The notes beneath the pieces are model-generated. The model ran no database searches, was not told the DNA's origin, and saw only the letters and a program-made list of their open reading frames with translations. The position numbers and the translations under genes were made by a program. Shown in pieces: positions 38,301 to 51,800 of a stretch of 64,000 nucleotides of DNA. The stretch covers positions 5,000,891 through 5,064,890 of the forward strand of contig WMCF01000030.1 of NCBI GenBank assembly GCA_009792885.1. The letters run 5' to 3'. Numbering within the stretch: position 1 is the stretch's first letter; every line of letters begins with the position of its first letter. The stretch is from Eremophila alpestris peregrina. Taxonomy: Eukaryota; Chordata; Aves; Passeriformes; Alaudidae.

Positions 38301-40047
38301 AGCAGTCACCCTCTTATAAAACCCGACTCCTGTTTGCTGCTCTTCAAGAGCCTTTCGATGTGACTAGACTGGCAAGTAGGAGCTGCAATCAATTTCCAGC
38401 TTGATACCAAGGAAAAGTTACTTATCAGATGCTATTTATCAGCTCTACAGGCTTCCTAATAGACTCTATTATCTATCTATCAGCAATTCAGTGAAGTTAC
38501 ACTGGCATTTTCTAAAAATTTATTGTATTTAAATCAAAGAATCAACCAGTTTGTGATTTTGCCATTGTACTGATAAAGAGAGTCTGAATAATACCTAATT
38601 AAATATAACAGAGGGCTCTGCACTGTCATTTGTGATTTATGCCATGTAGCAGTCTGTGACATATGGAGATTTTATGTTCTAGGTAAAATTCATTAACTGT
38701 GTGCCAACTTATTCAGCAAATGCAGCCAAACTGCTTGCCTGTGCATTAGCCCTCCGTGCAATAAAACACAGGTTTCACATACGTATTTATGGGGTTCTTA
38801 TCATTTTTTAGAAACCCAAAAAAAATCATTTGCTTTTGTCTGTTTTTGATGTACAGGGAATTCACAAGTATGAATGCTCTGAAAGAAAGTCTGTACGTCC
38901 CATAGCAGTAGTCCTCATCTGTGGATCACATCCAGAAACTACAAGAATGAAAGGAAAATGAACGGTCAAGCTCATACTGTTTATTTTGGTAAAGCTGCTA
39001 ACTCCATCTCCTCTGTATTCCCTTGGAGGATGAGACAAAGGTGCAGTCTGTTCCCTCAAACCACAGCATACTACAAGTAATTTCTCTTGCGAACATCAGG
39101 AACTTTTGTGAAACAAACTAAGACACCACTGTCTGCTCTGGAGCACTGCAGAAAGACTGCACAGTCTCAGATATGAGTAAAACACATTAACCCAATCATC
39201 TCACAGAATATCCCAGATGGGCTTTTTGGAGATGAAAGTCTGTGTTCAAGGTGAATTTAGGGCTTTATTTTAGCTTCTTTAGATAATGAGTGTTTAGACA
39301 ATAGGTTTAAACATTGCTCTTTTGGAATTTAAGTAAATCTTTTGGGCAATCAGCCACAAAACTTAGGATATAAGTATTCCTTGACCGAAATAAAAACAAA
39401 ATAAACCCCAAAAATAAACAGAAAAAAAAGAGAAAAAGAGAAGGAAAAAACCCCAAAAAGTTGTCAGTTAAATGTTGTATACCAGCTCATGTTCACTAGT
39501 GAAGGTTCATGCAGAACAAAAGAAATGCATCTAGACAGCACAGCATACAGTCCTAGTTCTCCTTTGATTTTGCTGTGCTCTTGTGCTCTAAGGTATAATT
39601 ATCTCTTTTTGTGGCTCCTAAATTTCACAGTGAAGTCTGCACTGTAACATAGCAGAAAGCTATTTTACAACATAAACCCAAAGGTGTTTATATATGTTCT
39701 AGTAAGTAGTAGGAGGATATACGTAGGCAGCGAACAGTATTTGAGGCTACAAAGCCTTTTGAAATAGATAAAGATTGCACAAGGGATAGAACACACATTT
39801 TGGGGGTGTTTCATATGCCCTGTCTATTGGGAAAGGTTTCTAGATACCACCCACAGCCTTTGCCTTAGAGAGGACTGGTAGGGACACTTCAAAAATGATC
39901 CAGCAAGCTGAACAGCAGTGCTGTCCAGTGCCTTCCCTTCATTGTTTGTGAAGACACACCCTCTTAAGCTTGTCCCAGCACCACCTTATCTTTCTTTTGC
40001 TTGCAGAGAGGTAAGTGGTGCAAAGTGTGCATGGCACTGCTTTTTCC
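35336..40047. other. Intronic or upstream sequence, no gene seen
   Basis: AT-rich sequence with no recognised repeat family. There is a purine-rich patch at 39400-39460 (A-rich with AGAAAAAGAGAAGG). Open frames of 60-120 codons here look random in composition. Confidence 0.45.
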
Positions 40048-40052
40048 CCGAG
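40048..40052. repeat. Probable target-site duplication, left copy (CCGAG)
   Basis: Partner of CCAAG at 40636-40640. The single difference, CG against CA, is what deamination of a methylated CpG would leave. Confidence 0.6.
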
Positions 40053-40635
40053 CGCTGTGGTTCGACTCCAGCCACCAAACCCCTCACAGCCCCTCAGTCA
40101 CTCCCCCACTACTGGGGAGAGAATGGAAGGGTAAAAGAGAACTTATGGGTTGAAATACAGTTTAATAGGATCTAAAGCTGAATACCCAAGCAAAGCAAAA
40201 AGGAGTTAATTCGCTGCTTCTCATGTTTGGGCAGGTGTTCAGCCATCCCCAGGAGAGCAGGACCTGTGTTACATCACATGTAACAGTTACTTGTGAAGAC
40301 AAACACCATGGCTCCAAATGCACCCCCTTCCTCCTTCTTCCTCCCTACCTTCTATAATGAGCATGACGTCCTTTGGTCTGGGGCATCCCTTTGGTCATTT
40401 GGGGCCACCTGTCCTGGCTGTGTCTCCTCCCAATCTCCCATGCACCAACAACCTCCTCCCCCGCCTCGTGTGGTCGTACAGAAAGCAGAAAAGGCCTTGG
40501 CTCTGTGCAAGCCCTGTTCAGCAATAACAAAAACATCTCTGTATCATCAACCTTGTGTTCAGCACAAATCCAAAACAGAGCCATGTACTAGACACTGTGA
40601 AGAAAATTAATTCTACTCCAGCTGAAACCAGCACA
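40053..40635 (-). mobile_element. ERVL-type solo LTR, minus orientation
   Basis: A 583-base copy of the same LTR family as 21152-21744, inverted. Read on the minus strand it starts TGTGCTGGTTTCAGCTGG at 40635. It has TTTGGATTTGTGCTGAACAC, a GGCCCCAAATGACCAAAGGG block and a GAAGAAGGAGGAAGGGGG purine block, then the ATTAAA poly(A) signal at 40166-40161. It ends in a decayed GAACCACAGCG instead of AACCACAACA. Flanking five bases are CCGAG (40048-40052) and CCAAG (40636-40640), a target duplication differing at one CpG-type site. No internal region is present, so it is a solo LTR. It lies upstream of the MYO16 start exon in the same orientation as the gene. Confidence 0.92.
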
Positions 40636-40640
40636 CCAAG
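40636..40640. repeat. Probable target-site duplication, right copy (CCAAG)
   Basis: Matches the left copy CCGAG at four of five bases, immediately outside the TGT terminus of the LTR. Confidence 0.6.
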
Positions 40641-42459
40641 AAGAAACCTACCTGCAGCATGCTTAAATGTCTTTGCAAGATACTTGACATCACTTGGTAC
40701 CTCGTGTGACAAGAGATAATGGCTTGCAAGCTAAACCTGACATCCATATAGTAGAAAAGCCACATTATATCTTCTGACCATAATGAAATAGCTGCACAAC
40801 ACTACCCAGCAATGGAGTACTCACTTGTTTGAATAAATCATGTCATGATTAACCTGGTTTGGAAACATTTTCCTGCAACTGGGTAATGGGTTTGGAAATT
40901 ATCATGGGAAGAAAAAACAACAAGATGCACACACACAAGTGACATAATGACAAAGGCTTTGCTTCCTTAGAAAGATCAAAGCAAAATATGCTTATATGTT
41001 TCCCAAAGCTTAACTATAAAGGAGATAATTTTTTTTTTTTTAAGAAATAGTCCAAATCCCTATTTCAGGATCTGAAAAGAGAGTCTAAAGCAATCAGAAA
41101 ACAAAAGTAATCTGATTAACATTGGCTGCACTGACACATTTTTAATATGTATCTATATATAGACAACTTAGAACAGAAAACAAACAGGCTGTTTGCTCAA
41201 ACCCTTACAGCTTTTGAATCTACAAATTTATGTCACATTTTATTTGGCATTTTCAGAAGCAAGCAATGTATACTTGTTAGAATAATATACTAATTAATGC
41301 TTGTCACTTGCAAAGCCTGTGAGGAAATAGCACCAGAATATTTGGTCACATTTGAATAATCCAAATTGCTGTAAATCACACCAAGAGCAAGTAAAACTCA
41401 GGAAGCTCCAAATCAGAAGGTAGAATGAGAACAAAGAAGAACTGGGCTTGCCAAATGACAATAAGGAAAGATAAGAAGGAATAGATGGGGAGTCCTCCAG
41501 AAAAAAATAAGTCCTTCTAGTCCTTGCACAGACCTAGCTGTCTTTATTTGACTGCAATACAAGACTTATGAAGTGACTATTAAGCTTTGATGATGGTAGT
41601 TATTTCCTTACAGTGCATTAAATGGAGATGTAATAATACATGGATCTCTAGCCCACACTTTCAGATACAGGACAGAGAGAAGGGAAGCCCGTGTACCCAG
41701 GAAGAGATGCACTGGATAATTCTTCCTGCCAACAAAGCATAATATAAGGTTTTATTACACAGGTACTTAACACAATAGACAGTGAAAAACACTGTTATTA
41801 ATACTTGTAAATCTGAAATTTGGGAAAGAGATTTAACACATTGGTGCATAGTGAGAGGAAGCCAAAATTACAGTTACTACACCTAAATGGCACTGAAAAA
41901 GTTGAAAAGCAGCAGCAACAACAAACTGCTTGAATAAATAAACAAAAAAAAATCAGATTGTTTGAAAACTTAGGGCAGTTCTTTCATCACAGACATTCTC
42001 AGCTACCACAATTTAGTCAGCAAATATGCCAGGGCTCAAGAGTCATACACCATATGAGAATTACAGAAAACATAGGATAAAAACGCATTAATCAAAATTT
42101 GCAAAAACTTGCATATATAAAAGCCAGTAAAGGACTGTGTGAATCAAGACAAAGAGGATATTGAGTATCATACATCATAGGGAGTTAAAAGTCAAAAAGG
42201 AAAAGTAGTTCATAGTAACCATAAGGACTGGCAAGCACACAAGAAAGGAAGTCCTATGCCAAGTGAATTGTGGTTCTACAAGCAATCTAATAATTTACAG
42301 AGATTACTGTAAAGTAAAAGCAGATGGAAAAGTATTTTACCACACAGTGGAGCTAACAAAAAATCTGCAGCAAGGCTAATATGTAGGCCTTTGGTCACTG
42401 TTCTGTGCAGATCAAGGGAGTGCCATCTCAGTTTTCAAGCAGCAAAAGGACTGAAAACT
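40641..42459. other. No gene seen
   Basis: AT-rich sequence with a 13-base T run near 41028-41041. No repeat family or coding signal recognised. Confidence 0.45.
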
Positions 42460-42720
42460 GGCCCTCCTCCATTCTGCAGAAAGGCAATTTATCTGGAGTA
42501 TTGCATTCAATTCTAGACAGTCAAATTGGAGCAGTTCAAAAGACACTACCAAAAATGGTTTTGGGGCCCGAGGGACTGATTTATGAGGAAAGATGAAAAG
42601 AATTAAATATGCATAGCTTAGCTAAGCAGTGACTAAGGAGAGAAAAGTTAACAGAAATTTAAAGAGTGAAAAAGAAAGGTTATACCATAAAAATGAAGAT
42701 AATGTGGAACAATAAAATGA
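42460..42720 (+). mobile_element. Ancient CR1 LINE fragment, plus orientation
   Basis: A heavily decayed CR1 segment. GGAGTATTGCATTCAATTCTAG near 42496 corresponds to the CR1 GGAGTACTGCGTCCAGTTCTGG block. The sequence after it follows the same order: a CAAAAGACACTACCAAAA stretch, GAGGGACTGATTTATGAGGA (CR1: hit-and-count of CTCCTATGAGGA) near 42570, GATGAAAAGAATTAAATATG near 42592, and so on. Both ends are vague. The level of decay suggests an insertion much older than the other CR1 copies here. Confidence 0.65.
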
Positions 42721-45700
42721 ATTTAATATAGTGCAAATTTAGACAGAGTACCAAGACAAAAATAGCACATATGGTTGAGATTAACAAGTAAGATTCCTTG
42801 TTTGGTGTACTGGGTGGACAGCCACACAAAATTAACAACACAAGCACAGCAGCTCTATGTTTCTGACACTCAGGTCAGCCCCTTCACTCAGCTCTGATAT
42901 CTCCAAATGGCCCTGTAAAGTACTGTAAAGGGACCCCCTCAATAAAGAACCAACCCATGAGAATTTCTGGCATTTAAAGCCCCACCACTGGCATCTGAAA
43001 GGCTTCTCTCCCTTGCACTGGCATGGTAATTATGGGGTATGTCCTAGGTAAGCCTGGCTAAGGCCAGAGGAGCAAGCATGATTGCTAGATCTGGATCTTC
43101 ATGGGTAAGGGAAAATGAAAGCAGTTTGTGGCTTTCCTGACAACAGTGTTTACAACAGTCTCTAAAAGTCACCTTGCTCATCTACCATCAAGCATTACAC
43201 TTGTGGCCAGATACTACTACAGGACAGCTGCATGGGCATGGAAACAGAAGTGAAGATAAGCATGATAACATTTGATTGTGAACACATTCAGCAATGTCCT
43301 TTCTGGATTAAATTAAAATGGGGAATTATGCTTCATAATTTGAAAAAGAGGAAGAGGAAGAAGAAAAAAACTGAACAGCTTGTTCTCATTTGACAAACTG
43401 AAAATAAGCAGAGTGTCAAAGGGTGTCCTAGTCTACATGAATCTTCAGACACCTTTACTGAAGAAATACCTGGATGATCATAAAAGGGTTTTACAGATAT
43501 TGAAAAAACTGAAGTAGAAATCGAACAGAAATTATTATTGCAACTCTGACATTATTGCTCACATGAAAGAAAAATGTCACTCCAAGACAAAATAAATCTA
43601 TATATTCATTGCTGATTAAGAGAAATTAGGTCATTTAGTTTGCCTTACTTTTCACAACTATGTCTCTGTGATTTACACATACCACTTCTGCAACTAACAT
43701 TAGTACTGCAACTAACAGAATCAAATAATTGTGCTGAAAGGAAAGCATCTGAAAAAACAGGCTGTTCAATTCATGTGCAATCTGAAGATAAAATGTATCT
43801 CCTTTCACAAAAAATGATGATTGAGTAAGGAATTCATTGTTACATTTTTAGGGCCTCCTGCAATAAGCTACCTAAAGACAAAAATACTGTTCTTCCCACT
43901 AGGAGAAGAAAAAAAAAAGGAAATTCCTACATGCCTGCTTCCCTCCTTTCTCGGTTTAGATGCAAATATTTACAAAACTTTTCAAAAAGGAGGAAGCTTT
44001 GATTCCTTTTATAGGAAAGGGATCACATTTGAAAGGTATTGATTGACTCTCTCAATGTGACCTTAATACATTGCTCTATTTTCTGTAGATGCCTTTACAA
44101 GGTCCCATGTATATTTCATATGTTGTACTTCATAACAGGATTTGCACAGAATGGGACCACAGCAGGAGTCCACCAACCTGAGGTGGTATGGCCCAGATCT
44201 AGTGCCTGTCTATGTGCTCTGAATACTGCTTCCATCTCCCCTGAAATGTCATACTGCACAGAGAGACACCCACAACAGGATGTGCAGCCAAAGAGATCAG
44301 ATTTTATCTTTCTCTTTTTTCCAAGAATAACATTTTTGTTTTAAAATCAACTACGAAATGAGAGTAAAGTACACTTCCAAGAGGAATGTATCCTAGCTGG
44401 ATGAAAAGCTAGGAATAAGTTATAAAATGCTTTTCCACTGTGTGTGGTGCCCTCCTGTCCACACTCCTTCGCAGGTCCCATTCTTACACCAAAAAGAGGT
44501 TTGAAGTGGACTAAACTGGGGCGCTCTGAATCACCTTGTAGATGGGGGGAAGTTGTCAGGGACTGTTGTCTTTAAATGCACAAGATTGGCACTGGCAGTT
44601 CTGGCCATCCTACTTGCATTTGTGTTTCTGCAAGGGATATCTCACTGACCCATCTGTTGGCTGAAGGGATGCTAAAACTGGCAGATTTCTCTTAGCAGGT
44701 CTTACACTTCTGCTGCTTTCACTGAAGGCATTTGCTCAAATGGAAAGTAATAAACAAACATGATTTTTCTTTAATTAGTGGAGTTCCTTTGTGATACATT
44801 AAAAAAGTTGCATTAGGAAAACTCTTTATTTGCTCCAAATCAAACTAAGCTTTTGCTGACAAAATTATTTTCGTTTGTTTAAGAAAAAAATTAGAATACA
44901 TTCCATCTCAGATTTCACTTGCTTTAAAATAATCATGTTTATACTGTTGCAATTTTGATTCAGGTGTTAATTATCTAAAAATATTTTCTGTTTAGTTTTA
45001 CAACTTAGAAACTGTGTAAAACTCACCATGATGCAGTACATTAATTTGTATGAAGCAAGATAAAGAAATAAGTGTGATTATTTGGAGCAAGAAGCTACTT
45101 TAGGATTGAAAAGTGGCTATATTGCTACAATTTCATAAATGGAAATAAAGAGTTTGGGAGGGTTGTATTGCTGGTTTGGTGTTCGCGGGTTTTTTCTGCT
45201 CTCTGTTCCTGCAGCAATTTTCTAAAAAAAAGTAATATTGCAATTTAAAGCTTCACACATGCTGTGCCAATATGGTCAGAAAATATGGTACTTTGACCTT
45301 TATAATCTTTTTTCATTTGATTTTTAGGGTGGCTAGATTTCTTTGCTGTTTGCAGAATAACTACATTAGAAGAAAAAAGCACTCCAAATACCAAAATTAT
45401 AAGGAATTTATTACAAGACCTCAGTGAAGCTTTCCACAGCCAAGTGCTGATCTGATTTTTCTCTTTACTGGCAGATTTTTACAGTGGCAAACAACATAAA
45501 GACAAAAAATAATTGGTGGATGACTGCGATTTTCCACTAAACTACTATAAACAGAACCTATTCTTACTTGAATGCAAAGTGGGAAATATTATAGTCATCA
45601 ATTGTCCACTGCTCCTTTTGCTGTTATTTCAAAGTGTATTTTTCCAAATACCAATTCAATATAAAAATTCATCTTAATAAAATTACTGAAAGTTATTCTA

Positions 45701-48367
45701 TGTGGTTGCCATTATTAGGGAAGTTGTTACTGTGAGGTAAGTTTTATTTACTGGAAACACACTTAGAAAATTATTAGACTACTACTGCAAATGTGCCAAA
45801 ATAATTGGCTTATTGGCAGCTCAAAACAAAGTTTTCTAACTTCCTATATCTACATACTGATATAAAAATTTATTTTTTATCTCTTTCCTTCCACCAAGTG
45901 TCATGAATCTCAAACTTTTTAATATTTACATGAGGTATAAAATTATTTCAAATTTTAAAAATTCATGTTGCATTTCTGTCATTGTCACATGAACTCAGGA
46001 ACTTGAGAATAAAAATAGGTAAACACATCTAATTAGTACAGGCATACTGGCATTCATGGGTGATAAATAATATCCTATTTTCCTGTTGGTCTGCATTTAT
46101 CCTGTGAAGACAGTGAGAGAAAAAGTGTCACAGAAGTAAAAATATTCTGGCTCTATTTGTTTTAAGGTAAGATAAAACCCAATTATTCTTAACTGAATAA
46201 TTAAAAACCTAATTTTTTAGATATCTTTAATGACACCTGAATTGTCATGTAACTTTTAAAAAAAGTTTGCATTGCATATCACTGATACATCAGACACATT
46301 CATTCTGTCAAAATGGAATACAAAATATCATGTATTGTATTAGCATTGTTTTATATATTTTTACAGTATGAGCTTCTCAAACAAATACCTTTCATCAAAA
46401 TCTCTTTACTCCCCCAGACTTGCTTTATGTGCCTTCACAGGACCTTAAAACTCCCAAGAAGTGGTTCATTTCACAGAGCCATTCCTCCCGCTCTTTCAGG
46501 ATTCCCAGGGCAGATGACTCCTGACTCTGCCTTCCAGTTTCATTTCCAGCAGGCAGGATCACTCAGTCATGCTAAGCATCTCATTTCAGTAACAATCTTA
46601 ACCTCATGGCACAGGTCACAGTGTTATAAGCATGTACAAGGAAAAGGAATTTTTCCCTGCAGCCATGGTGTACTTAGCGCTGTTATTGCAGAAATAAACC
46701 ATGACATGAGGCTTAGCAGACACTATCATGAACTATCAACTTAAATAAATGGGATAGGTGTTGAGTAAGGACTGTCACAGACATTCTGCTTCTGTTTACA
46801 GCTCTCATTTCCACCACCTGTATTTTTTTACTATTTTGTCCCTTGAGCTCCTCATTAGAAGCAGAGGATATGTCCAAGAAGACATGAGAATTCTCTGGGA
46901 CACCAGAATATACAACAAATAAATTATTACCACCTCCTGCCTAACCCTGGAATGGAAGAAATCCTACTCATGGGAAGGAGAAAGCACTTTAAAAAATTTG
47001 CTAGTTCTCTTATGTCACTAACCATCCAGTGTGACAGAACACCTGTGTGTCACTGTTACTTGGCTCATCACACATCCTGCACACGCTGCCGCAGAGCTAA
47101 AGGGTTCCTGAGTCACACCAACTATGGGTCAACAATTTTTCTTTTCATGCTCCTCTTCTTATTTGCTCTAAACTGCAGTAACTCACTCTGCTGAGGCACA
47201 GATGAAAGTTTCACAGGCTGTCTCACAGTAAGAAAGCTGACACGAAGGTATCACATGTTTCACCCCCAGTATTACTCCTTCATCTATGGGAGAATCAAGT
47301 TCAAGTCTCCATCCTCTGAAAACTGAAACTAATGTATCATATCACATCTTTCCCCAACCCTTTCCAAGCTCCAAAAGGTTCAGGTAGAGCTGCCACTTCT
47401 TGGACAATCCTTTCTATGTAATCAGGTCCTCAAGGTAATAAAGGATAAATATTGAAGAACATTATTTTGTTTATTGTATATCTTGTTTCAAATCCTGAAT
47501 TAAATTTATTAATAAACATCCAATTAGTATTTCCATCACAGATCACTGTAGGTATGGGGCTGTAACACAGCACAATTCAGTGGGTTTTATTTCATACAAA
47601 GGATTTAGGGGAACTGGAAACAGATAAACCAGAAAAAACAGAAGCTGATATTCAGATTTTATGATCCTAATATTTGGATAAATTCACTTGGCTTGGACTT
47701 CCACCAGGCATGCCTAGAACTCCTTCTAGCAAGTTATTTATTCTGTTTGCAGTTATGCACCTCTGCAACATTTGCACTGGAAATCAGACTTTGGAGTAAC
47801 AAACTTAAGCCTCCTTGCTAAAGTACTTTTTTTCTTAGTTCCCTCTGCATATCCCTCAGAGGAAGTCCAGAGCAAAGGTAGAAAACCACTGCCATAACAT
47901 GTAAATGATGGTATTTATATCAAACCTAGATCGACAAGGGAAAGACAACAGCAAGGTGCTGCCTAATTTGCAAAATTGCATTCATTTTTACAATCTGTCC
48001 CACAAATCATCAAGATAAAATGGTACCCTGCAGCTGGCAGATAATATGTGATACTCTCCCACAAACCACTGTTCTCTTTTCTAAATACTCACAGATTGCC
48101 AAGGATAAGCTACCAGCACAGGGACAGCTCTGAGCAGCACAATACTTGGCTGCAAAAAGGAGATGGGCACAAGGAGTGACAACATGAGCTGCTCCAACAA
48201 GCAGACACACATTTGGCTTGAATGTTAAATGCTGCAGGTGCCAGCTAAAGACAACATGATGGCTGCAGCAGGCACAATTCCAGATTATCACGGGGATGAA
48301 AGACCTCACTGGGCATGATCCCAGAAAATCTGGTTTGACCACGCAGCTATCCCTGCCCAGAGCAGGA
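42721..48367. other. No gene seen
   Basis: AT-rich sequence. A purine run lies at 43340-43370. A TCAATAAAGAACC stretch near 42938 lies in a GC-richer block (42820-43100), too little to call an LTR. The 143-codon open frame at 46313-46744 has no recognisable domain and is not treated as a gene. Confidence 0.45.
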
Positions 48368-48801
48368 GGCAGTATCCAGAGAATGGCAACAGAGCTGGAG
48401 AAGGGTCAGGAGCACAAGTCTTACAAGGAGCAGCTGAGGGAGCTGGGGTTGCTTATCTTGAAGAAAAGGAGGCTCAGGGGACACCTTATCACTCTGCAAT
48501 CGTCTTAAAGGAGGCTGTAATGAGTATCTTCTCCCAGGTAACAAGAGATAGAACAAAAAGAAATGGCCTCAAGTTTTGCCAGAGGATGTACAGATCGGGT
48601 ATTAAGAAAAAAATTACTTCACTGGAAGTGTGGTCAACACTGGAACAGTCTGCCCAGGGAATTGGTTGAATTGCAATCCCTGGAACTGCCAAAAAAATGT
48701 GCAGATACAGTGCTTGGGGCCATGGTTTAGTGGTAGATATGGCAGTGTAAGGATAATGATATTAGAGGTCTGTTCCAACATTAATGATTTTATGAGTCTG
48801 T
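48368..48801 (+). mobile_element. CR1 LINE 3' fragment, plus orientation
   Basis: It contains GGAGAAGGGTCAGGAGCACAAGTC near 48397 (first 20 bases diagnostic) and GCAGCTGAGGGAGCTGGGGT near 48430. It runs on through AAGGAGGCTCAGGGGACACC, the decayed CTTCTCCCAGGTAACAAG block near 48528 and CACTGGAACAGTCTGCCCAG near 48639. It then reaches the true 3' end (CATGGTTTAGTGGTAGATATG near 48722, then TTCCAACATTAATGATTTTATG). It is the same subfamily as the copy at 1745-2345, in the opposite direction. 5'-truncated. Confidence 0.92.
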
Positions 48802-51800
48802 GGTGGACTCAAGAGCTTTCGAAGTTGGATCTTTCCAGCCTGAAAGGTCTTAAGATGGTAACTTATGTGGTGAAGTATATCTGATTTTCAAAGCCTTCTA
48901 ATGGGAGCAATGCCATGAAAAATGAAAGAATATTATTAAAACTGTACTAACATCATTGGAGAATAGCTATAGCCCTTCTCAGCTCATATTTCCACACCCA
49001 ACTCCTGCAAAGATTTTAAAAAACAAAATGCAAAACACGTGCAAAAGCCACGTACATAGCGCTATAGTTCATAAAACACTAGTTTTAAAGTGTCATTAAT
49101 TTGTGCCTTTTACATATTTCCTCTCTACCCAAAGTAGTCCAAGAGACAATGTACTTCCTCTGGTCTTTTCTTTCTGATACAGAAATCACTGGTGAAATGA
49201 ACTAAAAGCAAAGTGGGGTGTGAAGAGTCATGTTCCAGGCACTGTGAGATTCAGCTGCTCTCAGCACATCTCAGAGCACTGCTGGTGCTGCAACTGCGCA
49301 GGAAGCCCTGGCCCATCCTTGATCCCAGCTGTCTGCCAGCCACAAATATCTGCAACATATTGGCACATCAAGTCAAATAATAACACTCAGGGGAGCACCA
49401 CAGAGGAAGTGCTTCTCCTTCACTGATTACAGGTGGAAATGGAAGCACTCTTGCCAATTCTGAGAAGCATGGGCAGTGCAAAAAACTCCTGTCAGGCTCC
49501 AGCCAGCATCCGTTGTCTTCTAAAGGACACTATTTGGAAAGAAAAGATGTGTGTGGTAAAACACCCCGATTTACAGAGAAATCACTAATCAGAATTCCAG
49601 ATCTGAAAAACAGGAAACAAATATTATTGACAAAAATGATGCTGTAGATTCACCTTTCCCTCTGCTGTGTTTTAGTCCTTCATCTCTGCAGTCAATGCAA
49701 TGAACATCCCAATTAGTCATCATTTGCTTCCTTTTAAGAGAAGAACCTCAGGGTAATCCTCATATCTTTCCTATAGTTTCACTGAAGAGTTACTTATTTA
49801 ATATGCTGTTGACACTCATATGCCTATCTAGATTTGCTACAATTGCATTATAAGAGTAATTTTAAAGTGAATAAAGAACAAACAATACTTTTCTGACATC
49901 TTCAAGATAGTTATGTTGTAAATTCCTTGTTTGCATTTATGAAATCTCAATACAAGCTCAAAGATTTATTCCTAGAATGCACCTTTAAAAATATGCAATG
50001 AAGGTAATCTGTGCTTCTCTGCATGAACAGGAAATTGTAACTCCCACTAGTACTAAAAGTAGTCCCTACACCAGTCCCATTGAATCCAGACAAGAGGAAA
50101 CCCACATAAATTATTTTTACTTGAATTACTAAAATATTTCCAGGGCATCTTAATTTCGCATTAAGACAGCAAAGAACCACATTACTTGTTTATTAACTAT
50201 AACACAGTGTTTTAAAAATAGTTTCAAAATGTCCTTGGTACACTTAAGTCATCAAAGACCATGATCTGGAGAGAAAAACCTTTTACAGCAGTCTGCTATT
50301 TGACATGTAAAAACTGTGCCATAATCACTAAAGCCTGAAGTTTTCTAAGTCCTTCAGTAAAAAATATCTATAGCTGTTGAACTACTTCTGGCTGTCCAAA
50401 ATAAGTATTTAAAGAATAATTCATTTCTCTGAAGTAAACCCAGCATTTTTCATTCTGGATGCTTTCAAAGGCAAATCCTAAAAGACTGAAAAATGTGCAG
50501 CTAGGAATACAAGCAACCTTGAAAAAAAATACTGTTAGGGATTTCCTCTGCAATGAATCAAATACATTTAGCATAGATCCCAATTTCAGGATGTCTTTAA
50601 GGAGGCAAGCTTGCATGATTCAAGGTTAAAAGTTCATTATTATTTTTCTGAGTCTGTCACACCAAATAGCTAAATATTCTGATAAGGAAGGGATACAAGC
50701 ATTTGATCTACAGTAGATGATGGGCATGGCTTGTAATTATAAAGATATTCTCATTTGTATATCCTTGCAAAGTGTGAGAGCCATGTTCCAAGGCTGTCCT
50801 TAAAGGTGTCCTTAACAGAATGCTGTCAATGACGTCTCTTCTCTTCGGACATTACATTCTTTGGTGATTAATTTAAACAAAAGTTTTAAAAGCTGATCAT
50901 TATGAAGTTCAGAACAAGAGCAGTATTACACACACAATGAAGTTCCCTCTGAACAGAGCAGAGAAAGAAACACTGGGCTCTGCCTATATATTCACATGCA
51001 AAGTAACAGCTCCCCTTCCCCACTACTATGTTGACATCATGCAGCATCTGCCTTCGACTTTTTGCATTTGTAATGAAAAGACACACCTCAGAAAATAAAA
51101 AGACATTTTTAAAAGCAAAATAACCATTTTGTTACTTACAGCATTTGATAAAATGGTAATGAGACATTCTTTCATCTCAGGCTGTAGTCTTGCTACAGGT
51201 TTCAGCATTCTCTTCTGCTACAGCTGTCATGCCCAGAAAATGCATTATTTAAAGCCCTTCCTCAGGTATCCAGCACACCTCAGAATACATTATTCAGCGC
51301 AGGTTCTGCTCCAGGATCCTGCAGAGGCTTCCAAGTCACCCTCACCCGGCTGCAGGAGTTACGATAAACCTCTGTGCCTCTTGAACCATGACTGCTGCAC
51401 GTGCTATTGTAGCACAATTGATTGACAGCGCTCCTAATCCCACATCCCCAGGAATAGAAGGATTTAATTGGTGTGCACTTGCAGCCACATTCTCCCAGCA
51501 CTGAGGTGTGCTGCTGCACTGCGGCTTTCACAGTCCTGCCAGTTAATGGCTTTTCAATAGCTTTCAAATGGCAGCAAACTAAGCTTGATGAGTGGGCTCG
51601 AATGAAATAGCAGAACAGGGGATCTTAAATTTTATTTGTGCATTTTGTCTGTATGCCAAATGCGACCAGATTTTTTTGCTAGTACTAAACCAGGATTATT
51701 TTTAGTTGCCACCAGTTGCTGTGTGAATAGGAAATTGATATAGGTTGCCAAAAATAACCATCTTTTAGCATCACAGATCATTTTTCAGTATATTATAAGG

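Noticed and set aside
40293..40610. Cluster of open frames on both strands near 40.3-40.6 kb
   Set aside because: They lie within the minus-strand ERVL LTR, which is non-coding.
46313..46744. 143-codon open frame on the plus strand
   Set aside because: Composition is random-looking, no domain is recognised, and it sits in ordinary AT-rich intergenic or intronic DNA.
48720..48745. tRNA-like words (GGTTTAGTGGTAGA)
   Set aside because: This is the standard 3' end of CR1 in plus orientation; no cloverleaf or acceptor stem can be built around it.
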